From Owenia fusiformis (lineage: Eukaryota > Annelida > Polychaeta > Sabellida > Oweniidae), in assembly GCA_903813345.2 (NCBI GenBank), contig CAIIXF020000010.1, positions 19,539,181 to 19,603,180 on the forward strand: 64,000 nt of DNA, written 5' to 3'. Shown piece after piece: positions 37,446 to 47,406 of the stretch (within the stretch, counting starts at the first letter, position 1; the number at the start of each line of letters is the position of its first letter). The notes under the pieces are model-generated. The model saw nothing but the letters and a program-made list of their open reading frames with translations, made no database searches and was not told the DNA's origin. The position numbers were made by a program, and so were the translations under genes.

Positions 37446-38614
37446 GGGGATAAGCGACATATAAAACTTTCATATCACATCTTTGACAGAAATGAAAACT
37501 TCTCACACATGAAGTATATAAACAAAGTTTAGTTTATTTATTTATAGTGGTCAGTCATGTCACACAAATATAAATTTAACACTGAATTTCATGGACAGAT
37601 GAACACTTGAACATTGACCTTTAAGGAAAAATTTAGAATTCATAAATCAACAATTATGTAGCAAGGAGTTTCAAAAATCTAATGTCATAAGAGAATATGG
37701 GAAACTAAGAAAATTACGAAAAATTTACACTTCCTTTAAGATTAGTGTGGAAATGGTGCTTTGATGAAGACTTGCCTGATAGGATGGTTCAGTAGATGAT
37801 CAAATCAATCAAACATTAATGAAACATTCATCTAACTAATACAATATCTAGTATGCCATTGTAAAGCTGAACCAGATATCGACCGTTATCAATACATAGC
37901 AGATTTCATTTTACAAAATATTCAACAAACTACATGTGCATCGGGTAATCATAAATATTATAAAAAATATATTTAAAAGTCCATAACATGCATATTCATT
38001 ATTCTTAAAAGTTTTAACAGTTCAGGGAACATGTCAAATATTCACTCGTCATGATCTGAAATTGACTGGAAGGAACACTGGTACAAAGCAGTATGCAAAT
38101 ACTTAACAGTATTGGTCCTTCAAGAGACATTTGCAATTTGAGTTCATTTATAACAGTCTCTATGGCATCATCAAAGTCCATTTATGTATTTCACTTCATC
38201 GTTTAACTACTGGCGTCTAATGAAATACAGGCTGGGTCAAGTTATTTATATTGGATTTAAGATTTTATTTGGGGAAAGTGTAAAAAGTCCACTTTCTTTA
38301 AGATAAAATCATTAAATGTTACACCATTCATTGAGTTGTTTTCATGGAAAACACATACTGAGATTTTGATCTGACCCCTAAAATTGTAGAAAGACCATTA
38401 TGAATGTATCGATGCATTTATGCAATGTAACATATTGTAACTATTAATACATTAAGGTGGGACATGTCCTTTTACTCTAACTACACAGACGTCAAAATCT
38501 ACTAAATATATTACATTATTGAGAATGGCACTCCTCATCTTAAACATGCTGTTTCCACACTCAAACTTCAAAGTCATTAATTACATTAACTTCTATATAT
38601 GGCACAGTCAATCT

Positions 38615-38620
38615 TTTATT
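38615..38620 (-). promoter_or_regulatory. Poly(A) signal AATAAA of the oxidoreductase gene
   Basis: TTTATT on the + strand, 67 bp beyond the stop codon (38687-38689) in the direction of transcription. Confidence 0.5.
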
Positions 38621-38686
38621 GCATCAATAAGGAGCCCCTTTATCACCATTGATAGGGATCATCTCAATACTTAAGATTAAGATGAG

Positions 38687-41600
38687 TTAAAGTTTAGCGA
38701 CTGATCGTCCATGTGAAGTGAGAGGATGCGTGACATTATACTTCACACCATCAAGAACAAGGGTGTTTCCATCAGGCCACCAGGGCACGGGATGGGTGTT
38801 TTCTGGAGGTGGCGATCTAGAGGGTGCAACAGGAATCTGGGGGAGAAGACCAGCTACATATTCTGCTATGGCAAGACACGCTGAAAAACCTGTGGACCTG
38901 ATCCCACCAACTGTCACCCATTTCCTAGAGTAATTGAATTTGAAGGATTACACATTGTTATATAATCTAGATATTTGTTATATACTGCATCTAAATATTT
39001 GATTAGATATATATACTGTATCTAGATATTTAATTAGATATATATATATATACTGTATCTAGATATTTGATATATACCATATCTAGATATTTGATTAGAT
39101 ACATATACGGTATCAGATCTAGATATTTGATTAGATATATATACATGTATATACTGTATCTAAATATTTGATTTGACATATACTGTATCTAGATATTTGA
39201 TTTGACATATACTGTATCTAGATATTTGATTTGATATATACCGTATCTAGATATTTGATTTGATATATACTGCATCTAGATATTTGATTTTTGAGGTTCA
39301 GTTTTTGGAATCTGTTTTTATTCAATGTTGAAAATGCTTGCATTTATCATATAAGAATGGACCTTATGGACACATTATTTTTGTAACATGTTATGTATGA
39401 TACACTTAAAACCAAAATAAATATTAAATATTCAGGATAAATTCAAGAGCTGCTAAGACTTCAGTTCAAACAATTATATTTAGTTCTCATAATTTTTAAT
39501 AAACCAACCATGAAATGATTTCAGCCTCAGTGGATTAATACTGAATATCTTTCTTAATCACCTATTACATTCTTAATTACCTTTCAGAATTTGCACTAAT
39601 TTGGTAATCCCTAAATTGTGTGGCAGGACGTAGACCAGCATATGTTGCCACTGGTGCATGCTGGGATAGGGCGGGGACTATATCTCTTGCTTGGCTCACA
39701 AGATTACTGATGACATCATCATTTATTGTGGGGTTTGATCGCTCATTTACATCTTCTGCAGTGGGACCAACAATTAAGTTTCCATATACTAAAATAAACA
39801 TATGAGTAAGTAAATTAGTAATGAGTAATAAGTAATGAGTATGTAAATGAGTAATGAGTAATAAGTAATGAGTATGTAAATGAGTAATGAGTAATAAGTA
39901 ATGAGTATGTAAATGAGTAATGAGTAATAAGTAAGTAAAAAACACGTATCAACGAACAAAATGGTAATTTTCTAGAAATAGCTGAAAATCAATGAGAAAG
40001 TGTAAAATTGACATTAGCCGGAAGGCCTTAACAGTTTGGAAAAGTTTTTTTGGATGAGTAAATATATTTCCTTTGGGCCCACCTTCAGAGTTTGGGCCCA
40101 GCTGGCTCAAAGGCTAAAGAATAGTTATCTTTCCCTTATCTTTATCATATCTTACAAGTGTAAGTGAATAAATAATATTTTGGGGGAATCATAAGTTACG
40201 ATTGCACTAAAAATAGATGCTTAGTAGTACAATAAATTCTGGGCCAGAACTGGTTGAAATATGTTGATGAATAGTGATATAAACTGTATTCAACGAGGTC
40301 ATTGATACCGTGTCTGTAACCCTGCAGAAATGTGATGTTCTTCAGCTAATCATTGCTGAACTATTTCAAATTCCCTTCTATAAGAACATATATATGTATC
40401 TGACTGGTTGCCTGGTATATCTATCACTATTAATTTTAAAATGTTGCCAATTTTCTCTTTTTTGCTCTATTCCTTGCCAATGCCCCTACATATCTTGAAA
40501 TGCAAAACATCTGAAAGTGACCACACGAGGATTTTTCTTATGGGCAGTCAGTTCTGTTTGATTTCTCATCAAATTACAATACTGACATAAAGACAGGATT
40601 ACTAAATGGTTTGTGCAAACAGATCAATACAAATTCAGTTACTAGATCAATCACAGTCAGTTATTGCTGCCAGCCAAACTTGATAGTTGAAAAGACGTTC
40701 ATGTGCTAGTCTTTAGGGATGTCATCAGACAAAGATTCTTGGGACAGGATGGAAATCATGCATATGGGGATGGGATATTTGTGATGGGAAGAGACATAAA
40801 GAACCAATTAAAGAAAAAATTCAGTGTTACAAGTGGATCATTCTTTGAATGCATTTTCAATGTGTACTGGAAGTTTGGAAATGAGATGTAAAATAACCTT
40901 AGTTAAAATGTTAAAATTTCACAATTTTTTTCAGATTACAAACATGATTAAGGAGGAGTGGCTCCATGGGTTCCAACTCGATATTCTGCCATATATGGAG
41001 TTGTCATGATTACAAAATTTAAATTCAAACAGCCGCCATTCTGTTCACTTCAGAATTTGAATCATGAGTTTTGGTCTTATTTCCAAACAAAAATTCAAAA
41101 ACACAAGAAGTGATCAAGATATTGATTTGAATCTTTTGGACTGTTGATTATGAATTTATACTCAGTTATAATGGCAGAACATAATGACATTCTGACATTT
41201 TGATTGTTGGAAAATATTGAGTGGCATCTCTGGTAGCAAATCCTCCTTGAGACACGACAGAGCTATGGAAATCAAATGATGTGCCATCTATTCAGGGAAA
41301 TTACTTCTTTCTCAAGTGGATGTTCTGAGACATCTATATAAAGCAATTGACATTATTTCAATGAAGGTAACTCAATACAATAAAACAATATGCACAAATA
41401 CGCAAACTGTTCATAAATTCGTTATTTCGTTCACTTAAAAATGTGAATACTGATTCCCAGAAATAACACTAAAACAATTCCTCCTTGCTGTAGTTCATTC
41501 TGCTGGGATTGGTAGGATGATGTGGTTCACAAGATGTCCTCCTGTGCTAGGTACATACCTGATTGGAAGAGCAGGACTCCTTTGGTTCTATTTATTGGGA

Positions 41601-44228
41601 CTGGTAAGATGGTGTGGTTCACTAAATGTCCTCCTGTGCTACATGTAGGTACATACCTGATGGGAAGAGCAGGACTCCTTTGGTTCTATCTGTTGGGACT
41701 GGTAGAATGATGCGGTTCACTAAATGTCCTCCTGTGCTAGGTACATACCTGATGGGAAGAGCAGGACTCCTTTGGTTCTATCCGTTGGGACTGGTAGAAT
41801 GATGTGGTTCACAAGCTGTCCTACATTCTTGCTAAACACTGCATACTCTCCTTTCCTAGGCAGGATCCTAGGAAGATATGCATTCAAGAAATTTACAGTA
41901 AAAACAGTACCATCATACCTGAGGGGATAACCATAACACCCTTGACTCTAGGATCTGTACAGACAGGAGCAATGATGTGTTTCACCAGCTGTCCTGCATC
42001 TTTACTGAATAACGCATATTCACCTTTGACAGGTTGGATCCTAGTAAGACATAGAGGTTATGACATGAATACCTTTGCAATATGGTCCATTTTTAACGGA
42101 CTCTCATTATAATTCTTCTATATCAAGTCAAAAACAAGAAGCATTTAGTTGAGAATGCTACTGGTATTGCGCAAGTAGGAGTGCAAGAAAGTTATATTAT
42201 GCCTTTTCATTATTTAACCACGAAACTGAGTGAAAAAAGTTTAAATCAAATGCAACTTTATACTTTCAATAATTATGACATCATGACAGAATCTGTACGA
42301 AGATAATGGATATGCATAGCAACGTTTCTGTTGTCAAGTTTTGAAGTTTGTCACGAAACATTGTTTTCATCTTGCACGTGTGATATACAAGATAAACGTT
42401 AAGGGTCAAGATCGCTGAATCTTAGTTAGTCATAATGAAAAATACATGTTATTATGAAATACATTTATGTTTATGTTTGATTTCCAATACATTAAAAACA
42501 TATTTACCTGAATTTTGGCTCACCCTGTATTTGCTCAACCTCATCACCATAGAGACCAGCTGAATTAATGACACATTTGGCTAGACATGGTGCAGAGTCA
42601 TTGATTTCCAGTTGCCAAGTGCCATCCTCCAACTGTCTACCTGAATGCACTTGACTATTGCAGCTCACCTGTGAGGACAGAGAATTACCCTTTGAAATAG
42701 CTCAATGCCATACATAACAAGCAAAATGGCACTACCTGCCATTTGTTACAGGCACTGACCACTGAATGTCAAGCACCAACTGCCAAACACTAACCACCAA
42801 ATGTTGAACACCCTCCACAAAAATGTTGGAGACTAGAACAATAAGTTACCACTTCTGGAGGTGACATAAACACTACATTTTATACCAATAGAAATGAATA
42901 GTAGCATTCATTTACTTCACATTTAAACTCCTAAAAAAGGCCATGAAAGTTACATTTCAGATTGTTGAGTTCTTACTTGCTTGAAGACTGTAAATATATT
43001 GGAGCATAATATATATAGTAGCTCTGTTATCAATATCAATGTATTCGTAGATTTTGAAGGGTGTCCAAAAAGTTGTCCGAAAATGTTTGCTATAATTCAA
43101 AGATTCACTCTATATCCAAGGAATGAACAGAAATTAGTTGAGAGATATACCTGTGACCCAGAGCGAATGGCTTGATGTGCAAGAACTATGGGTAACAACC
43201 AGGAATCTCCTACACTCTCAGAAGGTACCAGCATACCTGCTAGTGCATTGTGGGATAAGTTAGGCTCCAGTGCTCTCAGCTGGGTTTGTGTTAGCAGAGT
43301 TACATCATTAGCCCCCATAGAATGAGCCTCTTTCATCAATTCTGGTAGCTTATCACACTGGATATCGAATAGAGTTTGTATAAATGGAACACCAATCATA
43401 GAAAACAACTGCGGAATGTTGTGACAATTTTAGGAACATACGGGGAGAAGGGGAAGGGGGAGTGACAAAGTTACATGCAATATTTGTAATTAACAAAACA
43501 ATGGTATTTCTACATGAAGACCATCCCAAATAAAATATACAGTATACAGTGCTGAAAAAATAATTTATATCTTATTAAAATAATTAAGATTTACATATTT
43601 AAAAATAATAATAAATAGTACTAGACATTTTTTACTGTACTGATAAAGCAATGACTGTAACCTGTTCTTGTGACCAAGCTACTACAATTGCTCCACAGTA
43701 TTTGTGTGGAATGTCAAGACTGGAGAAAGTTTTGGTGTTGATTTCTCTGGCACGCTGTATCAACTTTTCTTCAAGAGGTCCCCCTGAATCAAAGCCGCAG
43801 GACACAATGCCACTGAAAAATCAATGATTCTATAAAGTTTTTTCCAGGAAGTTTTTGAAACACCCTTGGATTTATTAAGCTCACTGAATTGACAAGTCGT
43901 TGATATTCATCTAAAGGTGGGGTTAACCATGGGCTGTCAACTCAAATTGAAAGCCCATGGGCTAACATATTAATTTAGTAAATTGAAAAGTACATCCATA
44001 TTAGGCTGATGATGTAACTTTGTTCATGGGCATTCAATAATCCATTGAAAGCCCATGCCTTGTTCAAGGAGATGCAAATATCAATTCTTACCTATTTCCA
44101 CAGCTTGCTCCAGATACTAAGTGTTGGTTCCTCTCAAAGAGAATACACTTGTATCCAAGACTGGTGAGTTTGTTTAGTGTCGCACATCCCACCACCCCGC
44201 CACCAATAATTGCAACATCCCAAAGCAT
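38687..44228 (-). CDS. FAD-dependent oxidoreductase (DAO / L-2-hydroxyglutarate-dehydrogenase-like), 7 coding exons
   Basis: Coding exons in order: 44228-44092, 43812-43662, 43408-43151, 42668-42508, 42040-41919 (or the alternative 41867-41749), 39788-39581, 38924-38687. All borders are AG/GT and the sum is exactly 425 codons (424 aa). The N-terminus MLWDVAIIGGGVVG is the dinucleotide-binding Rossmann start, followed by ILFERNQHLVSGASCGNSG. Later landmarks are LEPNLS and PIVLAHQAI (exon 3), CVINSAGLYGDEV (exon 4), GNLIVGPTAED (exon 6) and GGIRSTGFSA (exon 7), the conserved FAD-contact motif of the DAO fold. Such enzymes oxidise small 2-hydroxy acids, amino acids or glycerol-3-phosphate; the exact substrate is not decidable here. 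The first ATG after the probable 5'UTR exon is 44228, giving a start without transit peptide. Confidence 0.88.
38950..39290. repeat. ~30-bp tandem repeat (ATCTAGATATTTGAT) in the last oxidoreductase intron
   Basis: About ten units of ATCTAGATATTTGATT plus a TATATACTG spacer of variable length. Confidence 0.85.
39795..39940. repeat. ~33-bp tandem repeat (GTAATGAGTATGTAAATGA)
   Basis: About four nearly identical units just upstream (in the transcript) of the exon at 39581-39788. Confidence 0.85.
39941..41509. other. Oxidoreductase intron, no feature recognised
   Basis: About 1.6 kb without exon-like or repeat structure I can support. The neighbouring introns 42041-42507 and 42871-43150 are also plain. 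Confidence 0.4.
41510..41815 (-). repeat. ~92-98-bp tandem repeat made from the 3' half of exon 5b and its donor
   Basis: GTACATACCTGAT (the donor region seen from the + strand) occurs at 41551, 41649 and 41741, each followed by GGAAGAGCAGGACTCCTTTG. Each extra unit keeps an open frame for the LPVP...TKGVLLF part and its own GT donor, but has only a weak acceptor (CTAGCACAG). Confidence 0.85.
41749..41867 (-). other. Alternative exon 5b of the oxidoreductase (119 bp)
   Basis: Encodes RILPRKGEYAVFSKNVGQ, LVNHIILPVPTDR, TKGVLLFPS, one codon shorter than 5a. Acceptor AG at 41868-41869 (preceded by TATCTTCC), donor GT at 41747-41748. 122 and 119 are both 2 modulo 3, so including both would shift the frame; either alone keeps it. 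Confidence 0.82.
41919..42040 (-). other. Alternative exon 5a of the oxidoreductase (122 bp)
   Basis: Encodes RIQPVKGEYALFSKDAGQ, LVKHIIAPVCTDPR, VKGVMVIPS. Start and end phases equal those of exon 5b at 41749-41867, with which it is clearly homologous. Confidence 0.85.
42721..42870. repeat. Copy 3 of the ~150-bp CACC family
   Basis: GCAAAATGGCACTACCTGCC at the left, GAACACCCTCCACAAAAA inside, ACCACTTCTGGAGGTGACAT at the right. Confidence 0.75.
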
Positions 44229-44404
44229 TCTTTGAAGGCAGTCTTTAGATATCTGAAAATCAGAAATGAATTGAATATGTCTCTTACATATCTATAATTT
44301 TGAGCTTCTGGAAACTTAAATAAATATCATTCAAACATCAATTTTCTTTTGAGTCATTGTTTTAAATTTTTGGATTTCATCATTATTCAGGAAAGAGACT
44401 CTTC

Positions 44405-45060
44405 ATGTCATATGACTACTGAGTGTCCATTGCCCATATGCCTACTAGAGTCTCCATTGCGCATATGACTTCTAGACTCCCCATTGCTCATATGACTTCT
44501 AGAGTCCCCATTGCTTAAATGACTTCTAGACTCCCCATTGCTCATATGACTTCTAGAGTCCCCATTGCTTAAATGACTTCTAGACTCCCTATTGCTCATA
44601 TGACTTCTAGAGTCCCCATTGCTTAAATGACTTCTAGACTCCCCATTGCTCATATGACTTCTAGACTCCCCATTGCTTAAATGACTTCTAGACTCCCCAT
44701 TGCTCATATGACTTCTAGATCCCCATTGCTCATATGACTTCTAGACTCCCCATTGTTCGTATGACTTCTAGACTCCATATGACTTCTGGACTCCCCCGAT
44801 TGCTCATTTGACTTCTGGAAACTCCCATTGCTCATATGACTAATTCTAGACTCCCCATTGCTCATATGACTAAGTTAGTAAATTGTTTATTGCTCATATG
44901 ACTTCTAGACTCCCCAATGCTCATGTGACTTCTAGAGTCCCCATTGCTCATATGACTTCTGGACTCCCCCTTTTGCTCATTTGACTTCTGGAAACTCCCC
45001 ATTGCTCATATGACTAATTCTAGACTCCCCATTGCTCATATGACTAAGATAGTAAATTGT
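44405..45060. repeat. 27-bp minisatellite with 54-bp higher-order unit
   Basis: Units of CCCCATTGCTCATATGACTT plus CTAGACT alternate with a CCCCATTGCTTAAATGACTT plus CTAGAGT version between 44480 and 44700, giving a 54-bp super-unit; copies decay to the right. Because 27 is a multiple of 3, the minus strand reads a 9-residue repeat (SNGESRSHM / SNGDSRSHL). It lies in the 5'UTR intron and is not coding by my model. Confidence 0.88.
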
Positions 45061-45081
45061 TTATTGCTCATATGGCTACTA

Positions 45082-45156
45082 CACGGTTATGGGAAGTCCT
45101 CCATATATTACTTATATTAATATACCTCCTAGATGGAGGACTTCCCACTATCCGTG
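45082..45156. repeat. Hairpin with ~23-bp arms
   Basis: CACGGTTATGGGAAGTCCTC against ATGGAGGACTTCCCACTATC; one small bulge. Confidence 0.8.
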
Positions 45157-45235
45157 GACTACTAGACTATGCATTGCTCCATGGGCTTTCAATTAGACCT
45201 TATCAGGTATATTTTTCTTTTTTTTAGTCTAACAG

Positions 45236-45330
45236 TGGCTAACCCTTATGGCTCAGGGGCAGAAGTCTGTGCAACAGAAACCCCTGGGTTCGATTCCTGC
45301 AGGGGACATTGAATTTAGCACGCTTCCTTT
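45236..45330 (+). mobile_element. tRNA-like SINE head
   Basis: A-box-like TATGGCTCAGGGGCAG and B-box-like GGGTTCGATTCCTGC with tRNA spacing; no acceptor stem can be formed. Body and tail are not well delimited. Confidence 0.55.
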
Positions 45331-45385
45331 CATGTCCAGTATCTGGCTTGTTACACTACAGCTCCCTCGGGGCACCCTCAGGTCC

Positions 45386-45455
45386 ATAGGCCAAGGGTAA
45401 AGTAATAGTAAGCCGCTTCTATATACAGCTTACTATTACTTTTCCCTTGGCCTAT
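45386..45455. repeat. Hairpin with 27-bp arms
   Basis: ATAGGCCAAGGGTAAAGTAA (45386) pairs with the segment ending at 45455 (TTACTTTTCCCTTGGCCTAT), one mismatch, loop about 16 bases. Confidence 0.85.
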
Positions 45456-45704
45456 GCTCAGGTCGTTACCGTGAATTTTGCCTCTGTTGAGCACAACTGA
45501 ATGGGACAGTTTCAAGCATACATCAGCCTTGAAACAATATGCACCAGAACTAATAGAAAATCCGCATTCATCCCACAGGCCAAATTGAAAGACTTCCTGT
45601 ACACACATTGTTGGGAGGGTGGAATTTCATTTCGGTCATTTCAAATATCTGATCCGTGCCTCTGCTTGAAACTATGACTATGACATTTTTGTATACTTCT
45701 TTAC

Positions 45705-45800
45705 CTTAGTTCCTAGAACACGGCAATTGATTTTCTTGCGAAAAATGCAAATCAGCAAAACAGGAACTGATGTCAACCCGGAAGTCACGCAGGCGAGAAG
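45705..45800 (-). promoter_or_regulatory. Probable non-coding first exon and promoter of the oxidoreductase
   Basis: On the minus strand a donor ACTAAG-GTAAAG is at 45705. Upstream sequence lacks a usable ATG and contains CGTGACTTCCGG, an ETS-type promoter motif, near 45780-45792. Joined to the exon with acceptor at 44253-44254, the first ATG is then 44228. Inference from signals only. Confidence 0.4.
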
Positions 45801-46039
45801 TCAAACGAGACCTACATTACTTTTTAAAATTTCACAAAAATTGTGAAATTTAAGGCATTTCTGATGTATTAGACAAGGTATTGTATGAGTATAAATTAAG
45901 CTCTTCATTTTAGCTCATTATTTGACTCCTAGATGGGCAAACAAATATATTTTTACGGACTAATTTCTGTTTTTTCGATTTTCAAATTTTTGGAATTTTT
46001 TTTTATTTAAGCTTAGGCTCAAGGCTAGCCTAGCTTAGT

Positions 46040-47097
46040 TTGGAGGAAATGCAGAATGCCACTCGACTTTTTGGTGATTTTGTAGACATTTCTGCATTTC
46101 ACAATCCAACTTCTTTAGCAATTTGACACCACCTTCTAATTTGCCTCGATGACATTTCATTGTTTCTCAAACATGATCTCAACATCGGGAAATTACTACT
46201 TTTTTCAAGGCCTGACTTCGTCGCTAACATGCTAAATATAAGAGTTAGCTGACGTTTGGGAGTCTGACTTACCTTCTAAAGGTTAGAACCCGAATCTTAA
46301 TGAAACCATATCACCTTTGTTCCGTCAACCATGGAGCATTTGCCACAACATCCAAGAGGTAAATCATGGACCGAGAAAATGAATGATTTCCTTGTAAGTT
46401 CCGGAAGTTTCAATACGAAAAATTACCGAACATATATGAAAACCGAATCTTTGTTCGTTGTTTTCACTATTAACAGGTTCGTATGTTCTTCAATGTTTTG
46501 GTCTAAATTATAAAGCATCACCAACAGGTCTTACTCTATTAATCGACTAATACAGCAGACGGCTCATATTTCTACGTAGCATTTCGTTCAGACAAATAGT
46601 GGGACTGTAGATCACGCAGTTTCGTTCGTTGCGTACTTCACTTGAAATTGGTAATTTTATATTGGCTACTTCACTTAGCTTGGCGGATGTAGAACATTGC
46701 TTAATATTCTTTTAATTTTCACACCAGACATGCTTGGTTGACACATCAACAAAGTAAAGTTCAAGGGTCAATGCGTTATTTCGTGATAACTACAACGCCT
46801 TCCCGAAAGTCAACATTGATGAAAAATGAAAAAGTCGGAAAAGCATTTACACTAATTTCTATCAAATGCTATGTTTATGCATCATCATCGACGCAACAAA
46901 GGTGATATGGTTTCATTAAGATTCGGGTTCTAACCTTTAGAAGGTAAGTCAGACTCCCAAACGTCAGCTAACTCTTATATTTAGCATGTTAGCGACGAAG
47001 TCAGGCCTTGAAAAAAGTAGTAGGGTGATGGGTGGGGAAATTTTGTATGAAATTTCAGTCACAAAAACTAAAGAGTGACAACTTACACTTCCTCCAA
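46040..47097. mobile_element. Outer MITE interrupted by a second element
   Basis: Ends TTGGAGGAA (46040) and TTCCTCCAA (47097) with inner similarity CCACTCG / AGAGTGACA. Both flanking halves match the reverse complement of the intact copy at 12804-13060 (AATTTGACACCACCTT, TTGTTTCTCAAA, CAAAATTT). Without the insert it would be about 230 bp. Confidence 0.75.
46196..47020. mobile_element. Inner transposon with perfect 126-bp inverted repeats, TA target site
   Basis: The left arm 46196-46321 (starting CTACTTTTTTCAAGGCCTGA) and right arm 46895-47020 are exact reverse complements by direct comparison, with TA on each side. The 573-bp middle holds only a 60-codon frame from 46331 with no resemblance I recognise. 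Comparison with 12804-13060 shows it inserted into the outer MITE. Perfect arms indicate recent activity or gene conversion. Confidence 0.88.
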
Positions 47098-47406
47098 GTG
47101 TAGGTAGTCTTAAAACTATCACACCTATTAGCAGAGAAACATCAAAATAAAAGAGAACACATATTGAAAAGCCTAACGACTAATTATCCAAAATACAGTT
47201 TGCAATAATAATGGTAAAAATAACAGTAAAGGTTTCAAGTTTATGTGAAAATTGTTGTAAGATTTTCTAAGTTAATTTCTAGTCTGAATTCTAATCTCAG
47301 AAAGTTGTTTCATTGAAAAAGTGCATTCCCCTTATAAATGGCTTAAATTTTTGAGTATGCAACAATTGTTTTCAGAAAGCGACTGCTATCAGAACGCAGT
47401 GTTAAG

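Larger units (their letters stand above)
29807..38614. other. Intergenic ~9 kb, no gene recognised
   Basis: No ORF here shows domain motifs or a convincing exon chain on either strand. It holds the separately listed repeats and hairpins, a G-run (30364) and a C-run (31664). A TGACGTCA (CRE-like) palindrome occurs near 35870, not tied to a gene. Confidence 0.5.

Noticed and set aside
39577-39945. 122-codon minus-strand ORF as a separate gene
   Set aside because: Its second half is oxidoreductase exon 6; the first half is the 33-bp tandem repeat in the intron.
44405-44770. CRISPR array
   Set aside because: Regularly spaced units without distinct spacers; the whole 27-bp unit is repeated, and the sequence is from an animal.
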